The notes: a model not told the origin generated them from the letters alone. Shown: positions 10,018 through 18,703, counted from the first letter of the stretch. The stretch: DNA of 64,000 nucleotides from Ancylobacter sp. Lp-2 (GCF_020523795.1 NZ_JAJALI010000001.1:806001-870000), one strand, 5' to 3'. Numbers and translations: made by a program.

Positions 10018-10509
10018 TCAGTGCCCCGCTTCCGCAGCCGGCACCATGACGCGACCTTCGGCGATCAGGTCGCGGATGCGGTCGAGATAGGCCTGGCGCG
10101 GTCCCTCCAGCGCGATCTCGACCTCCTCGCCGGCGAAGCGCACCTTCCAGTGCAGGTTGCCGGCGGCATAGCCGAGCTGCAGCGCGTCGGGCAGCGAGGC
10201 CGGGCGCAGGCGCAGCCAGGCCTGTTCCTGGGCGCGCAGCACGATGGCGCGGTGCGGCTCCAGCAGCAGGATCGCGCCGTCGAACAATTGCTCGCTGCGC
10301 GGCAGGGCGATCAGGCAGGTGGTGCCTCGGTCGGTGGTGACGCGCAGGCGGCGGCGGGTCATGTCGCGGGTTTCGAGCCGCACGGTTTCGACCTCGCCGT
10401 CCTCCTCCATATGGTGCAGCCGGTGGCCGAGATCGTGGTCGAGCCGCGATCCGACGATGGCGGCGACGAGAACCGCGTCTTCGGTGGGAACGGGGGCGGG
10501 AGCGCTCAT
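10018..10509 (-). CDS. ureE: Urease nickel metallochaperone UreE
   Basis: A 163-residue UreE-type nickel donor. The N-terminal peptide-binding domain contains RLRVTTDRGTTCLIALPRS, and the C-terminal metal-binding domain contains the conserved AAGNLHWKVRF, whose His is the dimer-interface nickel ligand in this family. There is no His-rich tail; it ends in EAGH. It is the first urease gene after amiE, with a 106-base gap that holds a strong palindrome. Confidence 0.85.
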   Translation of the reverse strand: MSAPAPVPTEDAVLVAAIVGSRLDHDLGHRLHHMEEDGEVETVRLETRDMTRRRLRVTTDRGTTCLIALPRSEQLFDGAILLLEPHRAIVLRAQEQAWLRLRPASLPDALQLGYAAGNLHWKVRFAGEEVEIALEGPRQAYLDRIRDLIAEGRVMVPAAEAGH

Positions 10510-10560
10510 CGGGGAACCTCGGATCGGGCCGGCGGGATGGGGCCGGCTGTCGGGAGGGAG

Positions 10561-10584
10561 CCGGCGCGCCTGCGGGCGCGCCGG
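10561..10584. repeat. Perfect intercistronic palindrome between amiE and ureE
   Basis: CCGGCGCGCC and GGCGCGCCGG flank a four-base loop, giving a perfect 10-bp stem. There is no T-run on either side, so it looks like an RNA-stabilising or partial-termination hairpin separating the amidase message from the urease message. Confidence 0.6.
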
Positions 10585-10615
10585 AGCGGGGAAGGGCGGC
10601 CGTCGGGCCGGTCGC

Positions 10616-11656
10616 TCAGCGGTGGCCGGTGGCGATCTTGGTGGGGATGCCCTCGATCGGGCAGTCCTCGACGCCGGGAGCGGAGCGGGTGATCGCCTCC
10701 ACCATGTCGCGCGTCGCCTCCGGGTCGTCGGCCCACTGCTTGTAGAACTGGAAGGGCAGGGCGCAGGTGCCGCGCGGGTCGTCGCCGGAATTGATCATGC
10801 CGGTATAGCCGCGGTGCAGCAGCTTGTAGAGGTGGTTCTGCGCCTGCCCCTTGCTGCGCGCCTCGCGGATCAGCGGCACGGAGAGCTGGGCGAACTGGAT
10901 GCCCATCTCCTCGGTGCCGCATTCGCCGAGGGTGCGTCCGTCGAAGCCGACGATCGCCGAATGGCCGAAATAGGTGTAGACGCCGTCAAAGCCGGCGGCA
11001 TTGGCCACCGCGACATAGACGTTGTTGGCCCAGGCCATCGCCTTGGCCATGACGATCTGCTGCTCCTTGGCCGGGTACATGTAGCCCTGGCAGCGCACGA
11101 TCAACTCGGCGCCCTTCATGGCGCAGTCGCGCCAGATCTCCGGGTAATTGCCGTCGTCGCAGATGATCAGGCTGATCTTCAGCCCCTTGGGGCCTTCCGA
11201 AACATAGGTGCAGTCGCCGGGATACCAGCCCTCGATCGGCACCCAGGGCATGATCTTGCGGTATTTCTGAACGATCTCGCCCTTGTCGTTCATCAGGATC
11301 AGCGTGTTGTAGGGCGCCTTGTTGGGGTGCTCCTCGTGCTGCTCGCCGGTGAGCGAGAACACGCCCCATACGCCGGCGGTGCGGCAGGCCTCGGCGAAGA
11401 TCTCGGTCTCCTCGCCGGGGATCTGCGAGGCGGTCGCGTACATCTCCTTGGAGTCGTACATGATGCCGTGGGTGGAGTACTCCGGGAAGATCACCAGATC
11501 CATGCCGGGCAGACCCTGCTTCATGCCGATCAGCATGTCGGCGATCTTGCGGGCGTTGGCCAGCACCTCCGCCTTGGTGTGCAGGCGCGACATCTTGTAG
11601 TTGACCACCGCGACGCCGACCGAATCCCGGCTCGAGGTAATGTCTCCGTGGTGCAT
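10616..11656 (-). CDS. amiE: Aliphatic amidase
   Basis: A 346-residue nitrilase-superfamily amidase, the same length as Pseudomonas aeruginosa AmiE and very similar to it. The catalytic triad falls at the same positions: Glu59 (FPEYS), Lys134 (KYRKIMPW) and Cys166 ([12 protein letters not shown]). It hydrolyses short-chain amides such as acetamide to carboxylate and ammonia in the cytoplasm. The start follows GGGAGACTAGCC. It lies 49 bases after the transporter ATPase gene and before ureE. Together with amiC and amiR upstream, this defines an amide-inducible operon that continues into urease. Confidence 0.95.
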   Translation of the reverse strand: MHHGDITSSRDSVGVAVVNYKMSRLHTKAEVLANARKIADMLIGMKQGLPGMDLVIFPEYSTHGIMYDSKEMYATASQIPGEETEIFAEACRTAGVWGVFSLTGEQHEEHPNKAPYNTLILMNDKGEIVQKYRKIMPWVPIEGWYPGDCTYVSEGPKGLKISLIICDDGNYPEIWRDCAMKGAELIVRCQGYMYPAKEQQIVMAKAMAWANNVYVAVANAAGFDGVYTYFGHSAIVGFDGRTLGECGTEEMGIQFAQLSVPLIREARSKGQAQNHLYKLLHRGYTGMINSGDDPRGTCALPFQFYKQWADDPEATRDMVEAITRSAPGVEDCPIEGIPTKIATGHR

Positions 11657-11705
11657 GGCTAGTCTCCCTGGATGATCGTCCGATGGGGACGCTGTGGCGT
11701 GGCGG

Positions 11706-12410
11706 TCAGACGGCGATGTGCCGGTGGATGAGGTCGTCGGTCAGCTGGCCGATCGGCCCGGCGGCGACGGCGCGGCCCTTCTCCAGCATGGCGAAGTGGT
11801 GGCCGGCGGCGCGGGCGAAGGCGACGTTCTGCTCGACGAGGATGATGGTCAGCCCCTCCTCGGTATTGAGGCGGACGACGATGTTCTGGATCTCCTCGAC
11901 GATGTTGGGCTGGATGCCTTCGGTGGGTTCGTCGAGCAGCAGCACCGAGGGTTCGGCGGAGAGCGCTCGGGCGATGGCGAGCTGCTGCTGCTGGCCGCCG
12001 GACAGCACCCCGCCCGGGCGGTCGAGGTTCTGCATGAGGTAGGGAAACAGCTTCGGTACCAGCGGCGGGATGCCGCCGCGCGCGCGGCCGCGTCCGGTCG
12101 TCGCGAAGCCGCCCATCAGGATGTTCTCGCGGATCGAGAAGTCCGGGATGATCTGGCGTCCCTGCGGCACATAGGCGATGCCGGCGCGCGCCCGGCGGAA
12201 GGTCGGCTCGGCCGAGAGGTCGTGCCCGTCGAGGCGGATGTGGCCGGCCATCCGGTCGGTCAGCCCCATGATGGTCTTGAGCAGCGTGGTCTTGCCGGTG
12301 CCGTTGCGCCCGACGATGGCGGTGATCTGCCCGGTGGGAACCTGAAGGTTCAGTCCGTGCAGGATGTGGCTGCGGCCGTAGAAGCTGTCCACCTGGTCGA
12401 GGCTGAGCAT
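11706..12410 (-). CDS. urtE: ABC transporter ATPase, UrtE/LivF type
   Basis: A 234-residue ATPase. Walker A is [10 protein letters not shown], signature [15 protein letters not shown], Walker [24 protein letters not shown] after Walker B is typical of UrtE, the second ATPase of urea/amide importers in the branched-chain amino-acid family. The start overlaps the preceding urtD stop by one base. Substrate specificity is inferred from the neighbouring amidase and urease genes. Confidence 0.88.
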   Translation of the reverse strand: MLSLDQVDSFYGRSHILHGLNLQVPTGQITAIVGRNGTGKTTLLKTIMGLTDRMAGHIRLDGHDLSAEPTFRRARAGIAYVPQGRQIIPDFSIRENILMGGFATTGRGRARGGIPPLVPKLFPYLMQNLDRPGGVLSGGQQQQLAIARALSAEPSVLLLDEPTEGIQPNIVEEIQNIVVRLNTEEGLTIILVEQNVAFARAAGHHFAMLEKGRAVAAGPIGQLTDDLIHRHIAV

Positions 12411-13186
12411 CACTGGATCCCCTTCGAGCCGAGATAGGCGGCCTTCACCTCCGCATTGGCCTCGATCTCGGCGACGCTGCCCTCGGCGAGGATGCGGCCG
12501 AGATGCATCACCGTGATGCGGGTAGCGATCTCCTTGACGAAGGCCATGTCGTGCTCGACCACGATCAGCGTGTGGCGCCCGCGCATGGCCTTGATGATCG
12601 CCGCGGTCTTCATCGTCTCCGCCTCGGTCATGCCGGCGGTGGGCTCGTCGAGCAGGATGAGCTTCGGGTCCTGCGCCATCAGCATGCCGAGCTCCAGCCA
12701 CTGGGTCTCGCCGTGGCTGAGGCTGCCGGCCTCGACCTCCTGCTTGGCATTGAGGCCGACGAGGTCGAGGATCTCCTCCACCCGCCGGGTCTGCTCCGGC
12801 GAGAAGCCGAGGCGCAGATTGGCGAAGACGCTCGGATTGCGGCAGGCCGCCACCTCGATGTTGCGACGCACGCCGAGGTCGCGGAACACGCTGGGGATCT
12901 GGAACTTGCGGCCGAGGCCGGCCTGGGCGATGCGGTGTTCCTCCAGCCCGGTGATCTCGGTGTCGCCGAGATAGACATGGCCGGCGGTCGGCCGGGTCTT
13001 GCCGGAGACGAGGTCCATCAGCGTGGTCTTTCCGGCGCCGTTGGCGCCGAGCAGCACCCGTAGCTCGCCGGCCTCGACGATGGTGGAGACGGTATCCACT
13101 GCGCGGAAGCCGGCGAAGTCGACGGTGAGCCCGTCAAGGGTGAGCGCCGCGCTGACGGCGGGGGTGCCGATCGGGGTCCGGGCCAT
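12410..13186 (-). CDS. urtD: ABC transporter ATPase, UrtD/LivG type
   Basis: A 258-residue ATPase with Walker A LGANGAGKTTLMDLV, the UrtD-style GKTRPTAGHVYLG and GLGRKFQIPSVF blocks, a shortened signature SLSHGETQWLELGMLM, and Walker B LILLDEPTAGM. The ATG at 13186 follows a GAGGAGCTGAGT site next to the urtC stop. It works with UrtE to energise the permease pair. Confidence 0.88.
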   Translation of the reverse strand: MARTPIGTPAVSAALTLDGLTVDFAGFRAVDTVSTIVEAGELRVLLGANGAGKTTLMDLVSGKTRPTAGHVYLGDTEITGLEEHRIAQAGLGRKFQIPSVFRDLGVRRNIEVAACRNPSVFANLRLGFSPEQTRRVEEILDLVGLNAKQEVEAGSLSHGETQWLELGMLMAQDPKLILLDEPTAGMTEAETMKTAAIIKAMRGRHTLIVVEHDMAFVKEIATRITVMHLGRILAEGSVAEIEANAEVKAAYLGSKGIQ

Positions 13187-13188
13187 AC

Positions 13189-14328
13189 TCAGCTCCTCTT
13201 CTCGGCAGGTTCGGCAAGCGAGGCTGCCGCCCCGCCGCGGCGGGCGACGATCCAGTCGCGCAGGCCGGTCGCGACCCCGGCGAGACCGCGCGGGAGGAAC
13301 AGCACGGCGAGGACGAAGGCGAGGCCGATGACCACGCGCCAGGCTTCCATCAGCGCTGGCGTCTCGGAGACCGTGGCCTCGATCATGTTGATGAGAATGG
13401 CGCCGATGCAGGCGCCGAGGATGGAGTTGCGCCCGCCGACCGCCGCCCACACCACCATGGTGATGGAGAAGGAGAGGTCCATGAAGGTGGGCGAGGCGAA
13501 TTCCGAGGCCATCACATAGAGGATGCCGGCATAGCCGGAGATGGCGGCGGAGACGCAGAAGAAGAACGCCTGGTAGCGCGGCACGTCGAAGCCGAGGAAG
13601 CGCGCCCGCCGGTCGTCGTCGCGAATGGCCTGCAGGATGAGGCCGGAGCGGGTCTCGACCAGCAGGCGCGTGCCGAGGAGCACCAGCGCGAGGCTGATGG
13701 CGATCAGGTAGTAGGTCTGCGGCATGTAGGGGTCGAACTCGACCCCGAGAACGGTGAGATAGCCGAGGTCGGTCAGGCCGTTGAAGCCGTTGGTCAGCGG
13801 CTGCGCCTGCACCAGCAGCAGCCGCATCAGCAGCACCACCGAGAGGGTGATGATCGAGATGAACACGCCGGAGATGCGCTTGCGGAACATGATCATGCCG
13901 AGCGCGAAGGCCACCAGCACCGGCAGCACGATGCCGGCGGCGATGCCGAACCAGACGCTCTGGAACGGGATCCAGAGGAACGAGCCCGGAGTGATGCAGC
14001 ACAGGTCGGTGGCGGCCCCGGGCTGGGCATTCCACAGCATGAAGTCAGGGATCGGCGTGTCCGAGCCCTGCGCCAGGCTGGTGGTGCTGGCCAGCTTCAG
14101 CGACATCGCGATGCCATAGGCGCCGAGGCCGAAGAACAGTCCCTGGCCGAGATTGAGGATGCCGGCATAGCCCCAGGACAGTGCGATGGCGACGCCGAGC
14201 ATGCCGAAGACGAGATATTTCGACAGGCGATTCAGCCAGAAGGCGTCGAACACCAGGGGCGCGAGCAGGATGAGGGCGATGAAGACGACATAGGCCGCCG
14301 TGTTGAGCCCGGATTTGGTGAGCCGCAT
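13189..14328 (-). CDS. urtC: ABC transporter permease, UrtC/LivM type
   Basis: A 379-residue polytopic permease. It carries the LivM/UrtC hallmark GILNLGQGLFFGLGAYG, an extended periplasmic region (PDFMLWN and CCITPGSFLWIPFQSVW at about 75-105) and the cytoplasmic loop AIRDDDRRARFLGFDV that contacts the ATPase. It is separated from urtD by 2 bases and from urtB by 1 base. Confidence 0.87.
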   Translation of the reverse strand: MRLTKSGLNTAAYVVFIALILLAPLVFDAFWLNRLSKYLVFGMLGVAIALSWGYAGILNLGQGLFFGLGAYGIAMSLKLASTTSLAQGSDTPIPDFMLWNAQPGAATDLCCITPGSFLWIPFQSVWFGIAAGIVLPVLVAFALGMIMFRKRISGVFISIITLSVVLLMRLLLVQAQPLTNGFNGLTDLGYLTVLGVEFDPYMPQTYYLIAISLALVLLGTRLLVETRSGLILQAIRDDDRRARFLGFDVPRYQAFFFCVSAAISGYAGILYVMASEFASPTFMDLSFSITMVVWAAVGGRNSILGACIGAILINMIEATVSETPALMEAWRVVIGLAFVLAVLFLPRGLAGVATGLRDWIVARRGGAAASLAEPAEKRS

Positions 14329-14329
14329 C

Positions 14330-15223
14330 TCAGCGTCCCCTGTAGGAAAACAGGCCCTTGGGCTTCCAGATGATCACCGCGATCACCACGGCGAAGATCA
14401 CGGCGCGAGCGATGATGTCGTTGCTGACCGCGGCGGCGAGGCCGTTGATCTGGCCGAGTATGGCGGCGGACAGGATCGAGCCCATCAGGCTGCCGACGCC
14501 GCCCATCACCACGACGAGGAAGCCGTCGACCACCATCGGCGTGCCCATGTCGGGGAACACCGTCTTGAAGCCAGCCATCAGCACGCCCGCCACCCCGGCG
14601 AGGCCGGAGCCATAGGCGAAGGCGAGGGCGTTGATCCGCCGGGTGTCGATGCCGCAGGCCGCCGCCATCTGCGGGTTGCGCATGATGGCGCGCAGCTGCA
14701 TGCCGATGGAGGTGCGGTACATCAGGAACCAGGTGAGGGCGGCGAGCAGCACCGACACCAGGATGATGAAGGAGCGGTAGACGCTGATCTCGGTGCCGGC
14801 CACGCTGAACACGCCGCCCAGCCAGGGTGGCAGGCTCACATTCTGCAGCCCCGGCCCGAGGCCGGCGATGGTGATGCCGAGGAAGGCGAAGCCGAAGGAC
14901 AGCCGCACCGCCTGCTGGATCAGGATTGCCACGCCCCAGGTGGCGAGCAACGTGTCGAGCAGCCGTCCGTACAGCCGCCGCACCACCAGGCGCTCGATGG
15001 CGAGCCCGATCGCCGCGGTGACCAGGAAGGCGATCGGCATTGCGGCGATGAGGCCGAGGCCGAGATAGAGGCTGGCCATGACGGCGGTGTAGGCGCCGAT
15101 CATCACCATCTCGCCATGCGCCATGTTGATGACGCCCATGGCGCCATAGGTGATGGCGAGGCCGAGCGCCACGAGCAGCAGCACCGAGGCGAGGCTGAGG
15201 CCGATGAAGATCGTGTCGACCAT
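14330..15223 (-). CDS. urtB: ABC transporter permease, UrtB/LivH type
   Basis: A 297-residue permease with the LivH/UrtB signature LGLAITYGAMGVINMAHGEMVMIGAYTA at its N terminus and the ATPase-coupling loop RAIMRNPQMAAACGIDTRRI. It lacks the long N-terminal extension of many UrtB proteins, so it is closer in size to LivH. It follows the binding-protein gene after a gap containing a 20-base palindrome. Confidence 0.87.
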   Translation of the reverse strand: MVDTIFIGLSLASVLLLVALGLAITYGAMGVINMAHGEMVMIGAYTAVMASLYLGLGLIAAMPIAFLVTAAIGLAIERLVVRRLYGRLLDTLLATWGVAILIQQAVRLSFGFAFLGITIAGLGPGLQNVSLPPWLGGVFSVAGTEISVYRSFIILVSVLLAALTWFLMYRTSIGMQLRAIMRNPQMAAACGIDTRRINALAFAYGSGLAGVAGVLMAGFKTVFPDMGTPMVVDGFLVVVMGGVGSLMGSILSAAILGQINGLAAAVSNDIIARAVIFAVVIAVIIWKPKGLFSYRGR

Positions 15224-15250
15224 GAAGCGGATGCTCCGTGTGCGGAGGAG

Positions 15251-15270
15251 GCCGGCCCGCGCGGGCCGGC
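15251..15270. repeat. Perfect 20-base palindrome between binding-protein and permease genes
   Basis: GCCGGCCCGC followed by GCGGGCCGGC, without a T-run. A hairpin in this position commonly protects the binding-protein message and lowers permease expression in ABC operons; that role is inferred here. Confidence 0.6.
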
Positions 15271-15294
15271 CCGGAAGGGCGGCGAGAGGCGCGA

Positions 15295-16548
15295 TCAGCC
15301 CTTCAGCTTCGCGGTGTCGAGGCCGGCGGGGGTGCAGAACAGGTTCTGCTGCGTCTCGCCATAGGCGACATAGGGCAGCGGGAAGACCGGCTCGGGATAG
15401 GCGTCGACGATCTTGCCCTGGCCGTCGGCCTGCCATTGGGCGATGCGCGGGGTGAGGGCGGTGTGGAGATTCTCCTTCTCCACCGTCACCTTGCCGCCCG
15501 GCGCGTCGAAGCTCTGTCCGCCGACCGCGGCCAGCACCGCTGCCGCGGAGGTGTCCTTGGCCTGCTCCACCGCCTTCTTCCAGAGATAGACCTGGAAATA
15601 GGAGGATTCGAGCGCGTGATGCGTCACCGCCTTGGGGTCGTTGACGAATTTGCGGTAGCGCTCGACGAAGGCCTTGTTGGCCGGGGTGTCGATCGCCTGG
15701 AAATAGGGGAAGGAGGTGTAGCTGCCCACCGCATATTCCGCGCCCATCGCCGCGATCTCGATCTCCGAGGTGACGGTGGCGCAGATCGGCAGCTTGTCGT
15801 GCGACAGGCCCTGGTTCTTGAACTCGCGGTAGAAGGCGATCACCGAGTCGCCCACCACGTTGGAGAGCACGACGTCGCAGCCGGAGCTCTTGATCTTGTT
15901 GACCATCGAGCCCCATTCGGAGTGGCCGAGCTCGAGATATTCGTCGGCTACCCACTCGCCGCCGTTCTTCTCGATCAGGATCTTGGAGACCTTCGCCATC
16001 TCGCGGGGGTAGATGTAGTTCGAGCCGACGATGAAGAACTTCTTCTTGCCCAGCGTCTTGATGATCCACGGGATGAAGTTCGACAGCTGCTGGTTCGGCA
16101 CGGCGCCGGTGTAGACGACGTTCTTCGAGCACTCGAAGCCTTCGTAGTAGGTCGGGTAGAACAGCGCCGCCTTGCGCTTCTCGAACACCGGCAGCACCGC
16201 CTTGCGGCTCGCCGAGGTGTAGCAGGCGAACACGGTCGGCAGCCGGTCCTGGATGACGAGCTTGGAGGCCTTCTCGTTGAAGGTCTTCGGGTCGGAGGCG
16301 CCGTCCTCGATCACGGCCTCGACCTGCTTGCCGAGCACGCCGCCGGCGGCGTTGATCTCGGCGATGGCCATGCGGGTGGCGTCGGTGAGCGAGCGCTCGA
16401 CGATCGACAGGCCGCCGGTCTGGGAGAACAGCACGCCGACCTTGATGGTATCGGCGGCGGCGGCGCGGGTCAGCAGCGCCGGGGTGGCGACCGCTCCGGC
16501 CGCGAGGGCGGCGGAGGTGGAGAGAAACTGGCGACGGTTCATCGACAT
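15295..16548 (-). CDS. urtA: Amide/urea ABC transporter substrate-binding protein, Tat signal
   Basis: A 417-residue periplasmic binding protein of the UrtA/FmdD/AmiC branch. It opens with a Tat signal (MNRRQFLSTSAALAAG, cleavage probably after TRAAAA), then IKVGVLFSQTGGLSIVERS, TRMAIAEINAAGGVLG and YPTYYEGFECSKNVVYTGA. It is related in sequence to the cytoplasmic AmiC encoded further upstream, which supports a shared ligand class (short amides or urea). AGAGGAATCCC precedes the ATG. It is the first gene after the attenuator at 16708-16780. Confidence 0.88.
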   Translation of the reverse strand: MSMNRRQFLSTSAALAAGAVATPALLTRAAAADTIKVGVLFSQTGGLSIVERSLTDATRMAIAEINAAGGVLGKQVEAVIEDGASDPKTFNEKASKLVIQDRLPTVFACYTSASRKAVLPVFEKRKAALFYPTYYEGFECSKNVVYTGAVPNQQLSNFIPWIIKTLGKKKFFIVGSNYIYPREMAKVSKILIEKNGGEWVADEYLELGHSEWGSMVNKIKSSGCDVVLSNVVGDSVIAFYREFKNQGLSHDKLPICATVTSEIEIAAMGAEYAVGSYTSFPYFQAIDTPANKAFVERYRKFVNDPKAVTHHALESSYFQVYLWKKAVEQAKDTSAAAVLAAVGGQSFDAPGGKVTVEKENLHTALTPRIAQWQADGQGKIVDAYPEPVFPLPYVAYGETQQNLFCTPAGLDTAKLKG

Positions 16549-16707
16549 GGGATTCCTCTGGGAGACGGGCTCGGGGACCGGAAGATTTGTGGGGGCGCGC
16601 GTCGTCGTTCGCGCAGCCCGGTAGGGGCGCGGCGTCTGGCGTGCGGCTCGGGGAGCCTCGAAATCTGCTCAGGAAGGGGGATGACGGCCCTGTCAGACCC
16701 CGAAAAC

Positions 16708-16745
16708 AAAAAACCCGGGACGCTCCCCTCGGGGAGCGGCTCGGG
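16708..16745 (-). terminator. Intrinsic terminator (attenuator) ahead of the transporter operon
   Basis: On the minus strand CGCTCCC-CGAG-GGGAGCG forms a perfect 7-bp stem with a tetraloop, extended by outer CCCG/CGGG pairing and followed by six T. It lies between amiR and urtA in the direction of transcription, about 160 bases before the urtA start, so it would stop transcripts entering the transporter-amidase-urease genes. Confidence 0.8.
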
Positions 16746-16780
16746 CTACCTAGCCAATGCGAACCGACAGCACTGTCTGG
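16744..16780 (-). promoter_or_regulatory. Candidate ANTAR (AmiR) target RNA, leader 1
   Basis: Two hairpins precede the terminator. The first (16764-16780) is a short stem GAC/GTC with flanking CC/GG and hexaloop AGTGCT, with A at loop position 1 and G at position 4, the rule for ANTAR-bound loops. The second (16744-16755) is GGC-TAGGTA-GCC, with G at position 4 but not A at position 1. Its 3' arm shares two bases with the outer terminator stem, as expected if AmiR binding blocks termination. Confidence 0.6.
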
Positions 16781-16829
16781 CTCGCGATGCTGAAAAAATC
16801 AGCAAGTTCAAAACTGAACACGAAATGAA

Positions 16830-17438
16830 CTAACCACTGTTCTTCGGGAAATGCAAGAGCTCGTTCGCGTTGATGATCGAGGTGGCGATCTCGTCCATCG
16901 AGGCGCGCTTCGACATCGCCTGCTGGCGGATCGTCTCATAGGCGGCTTCCTCGCCGATGCCGTGGATCGACATCAGGATCGCCTTGGCCTTCTGGATGCG
17001 CTGCATGCTGGAGAGGCGGCGCTCCAGCTTGTTCAGGCGCTTCTGCTGCTCCAGCCGGTCCTGCCAGAGCCCGCGCGCCAGCAGCAGGTTGGTCAGCACG
17101 CCGAAGGGACGGATCGGGCGGTCCATCGCCGCCAGCACGCCGATCTCGAACAGGATCTCCAGCGTGCTGGGATTCTCGTAGTCGACGATGGCGATGATGG
17201 CCGGTGGAATGCCGTCCATGCCGCGCGCCAGGCGGATGATGTCGGCGCGATGCTCATGGTCGATGGAGAGGAACAGCGTCGCCGTGCGCGCCGGGATCTC
17301 CTTCGGGATCGGCCACGCGGCCTCCGTGTGGCAGCCGATGCGGCGCAGATGGTCGATCAGCGTGCGTCCGTCGGCGTCGGGCGGGTGCACGACGAAGACC
17401 GGAAGTCCCTTCAGCGACTTGAGAGGGGGGATGGCCAT
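16830..17438 (-). CDS. amiR: AmiR-type ANTAR transcription antiterminator
   Basis: A 202-residue RNA-binding antiterminator, close to the length of P. aeruginosa AmiR. Residues 1 to about 125 form a degenerate receiver-like domain. A coiled coil follows (LEQQKRLNKLERRLSSMQ), and the C-terminal ANTAR domain is at about 145-200 (QRIQKAKAILMSIHGIGEEAAYE, with alternating QAMSKRASMDEIATSI). In the known system AmiC holds AmiR inactive until an amide binds, after which AmiR dimers bind leader RNA and prevent termination. It starts 4 bases after amiC, and two candidate RNA targets flank the pair. Confidence 0.92.
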   Translation of the reverse strand: MAIPPLKSLKGLPVFVVHPPDADGRTLIDHLRRIGCHTEAAWPIPKEIPARTATLFLSIDHEHRADIIRLARGMDGIPPAIIAIVDYENPSTLEILFEIGVLAAMDRPIRPFGVLTNLLLARGLWQDRLEQQKRLNKLERRLSSMQRIQKAKAILMSIHGIGEEAAYETIRQQAMSKRASMDEIATSIINANELLHFPKNSG

Positions 17439-17442
17439 GGCG

Positions 17443-18630
17443 TCAGTCGATCTTCGCCGGTTGCGGCACCAGCGACCAGTCGTCGAGCGCCGACGACACG
17501 AAATAGGGATCCGGCTTCATCCGCCGATGCGGATCCCAGACGATCTCGAAGCGCTTTTGCGCATCGACGCGGGCGACGCGTGGCCACAGGAAGGTGTGGT
17601 TGTTGGTCGGGTCCACGGCGACGCGCCCTTGCGGAGCCTCGAACTGTACCCGTCCGAGCGCCTCCACCACGGCGGCCGGTACCAGGCTGCGCGCCTGGTC
17701 GATGGCGGCGGCCACCAGGTGAACCTGGAAATAGGCGGCTTCCGCCGCCGCGGTGATCGGGATGTCCGCCCCGAACATGGCGCGGTAGGCGGCGAGGAAG
17801 CGCCGGTTGGGCTCGGTGTCCAGCGTGGCGAAATAGGGCGCGGCGGTGAAGTGGCCCTCGGCGGCGGCGGCGGACATTTCCGCCACCTCGGCCTCGCTGG
17901 TGGTCAGGCTGGCGATCGGCATGCGCGCCGGATCGAAGCCGGCCTGGCGATAGGCCTCGTAGAGCATGGCCGTGCCGGAGCCGACGACGTTGGAGAAGAT
18001 GACGTCCGGTGAGAAGCGGCGGATCTGGCGGATGGTGCGCTCGAAATCTTCGGGCTTGGGGTCGAGCGGCACATAGATCTCGTCGAGGATCTTGCCGCGC
18101 GATTCGGTCACCAGATCCGAGAAGATCCGGTTGGATTCGTAGGGGAATATGTAGTTGGACCCCACCAGCAGCATCCGCGAGCCATAATGTTCAAGGATGT
18201 GGCGCACTAGCGGCTGGGTGTTCTGGTTCGGCGTGGCGCCGGTATAGATGCAGTTCGGCGAGTATTCGAAGCCTTCGTAGAAGGTCGGGTAGGCGAGCAG
18301 CGCGTTGCGGGATTCCACGACCGGCAGCACCGCCTTGCGGGTGCTGGACATGTAGCAGCCGAACAGGATCTTCACCCCGGCTTCGTCCAGCAGGCGGGTA
18401 GCCTCCTGTCGGAACGTCTTGGGATTGGCCTGGCAGTCCTGTCCGACCGCGACGATCTCGCGCCCACCGATGCCGCCGGCGGCGTTGATCTCGCTGATGG
18501 CGAGGCGCGTCGCGAAGAGCTGGGTCCGCTCGGCCGCGGCGGTGATGCCGGTCTGAGAAAACAGCAGGCCGACGGGAAGGGGGCTGTCGCTCCAGCCAGT
18601 ATCATCATCCGACATTGCAGACATATCCAT
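17443..18630 (-). CDS. amiC: AmiC-type cytoplasmic amide sensor / negative regulator
   Basis: A 395-residue periplasmic-binding-protein fold without a signal peptide: the mature-type sequence PLPVGLLFSQTGITAAAERT begins within 20 residues of the start. Other shared blocks are AISEINAAGGIGG, SSTRKAVLPVVESRNALLAYPTF (split by loops) and YTGATPNQN. The absence of export and coupling to amiR identify it as the AmiC sensor that sequesters AmiR. I use the ATG at 18630; its GGGAG ribosome site is embedded in the 3' arm of the terminator hairpin just upstream. ATGs at 18624 and 18615 are alternatives. Confidence 0.88.
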   Translation of the reverse strand: MDMSAMSDDDTGWSDSPLPVGLLFSQTGITAAAERTQLFATRLAISEINAAGGIGGREIVAVGQDCQANPKTFRQEATRLLDEAGVKILFGCYMSSTRKAVLPVVESRNALLAYPTFYEGFEYSPNCIYTGATPNQNTQPLVRHILEHYGSRMLLVGSNYIFPYESNRIFSDLVTESRGKILDEIYVPLDPKPEDFERTIRQIRRFSPDVIFSNVVGSGTAMLYEAYRQAGFDPARMPIASLTTSEAEVAEMSAAAAEGHFTAAPYFATLDTEPNRRFLAAYRAMFGADIPITAAAEAAYFQVHLVAAAIDQARSLVPAAVVEALGRVQFEAPQGRVAVDPTNNHTFLWPRVARVDAQKRFEIVWDPHRRMKPDPYFVSSALDDWSLVPQPAKID

Positions 18631-18632
18631 GC

Positions 18633-18669
18633 AAAAAAGCTCCCGCTGCGTTCCCGCAGGCGAGAGCTT
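18633..18669 (-). terminator. Intrinsic terminator (attenuator) directly ahead of amiC
   Basis: On the minus strand a stem of about 14 bp (AAGCTCTCGC, one bulged C, TGCG) closes on a GGAA tetraloop and is followed by a T-run, ending 3 bases before the amiC ATG. The 3' arm contains GCGGGAG, the only ribosome site for that ATG, so the hairpin would block both transcription and initiation. Confidence 0.8.
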
Positions 18670-18671
18670 CC

Positions 18672-18703
18672 ACGCTCCTTGGCGCCGGCATCGGCACTGA
18701 TGC
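18672..18703 (-). promoter_or_regulatory. Candidate ANTAR (AmiR) target RNA, leader 2
   Basis: The first hairpin (18688-18703) is a perfect 5-bp stem GCATC/GATGC with hexaloop AGTGCC (A at position 1, G at position 4). It matches the AGTGCT loop of leader 1, and both are preceded by GCCAG. The second hairpin (18672-18685) is GCGC-CAAGGA-GCGT with G at position 4. The terminator at 18633-18669 follows 2 bases later. The arrangement implies AmiR controls its own operon. Confidence 0.65.

Noticed and set aside
16781-16830. Additional hairpins (GTTCA-GTTT-TGAAC and GCTGA-TTTTT-TCAGC) as ANTAR targets
   Set aside because: Their loops lack the A1/G4 pattern, and they lie next to the amiR stop; they may simply be an amiR transcript-end structure.
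17443-18630. AmiC-like protein as a second periplasmic binding protein of the transporter
   Set aside because: No signal peptide, and it is directly coupled to amiR; the exported binding protein is the one at 15295-16548.
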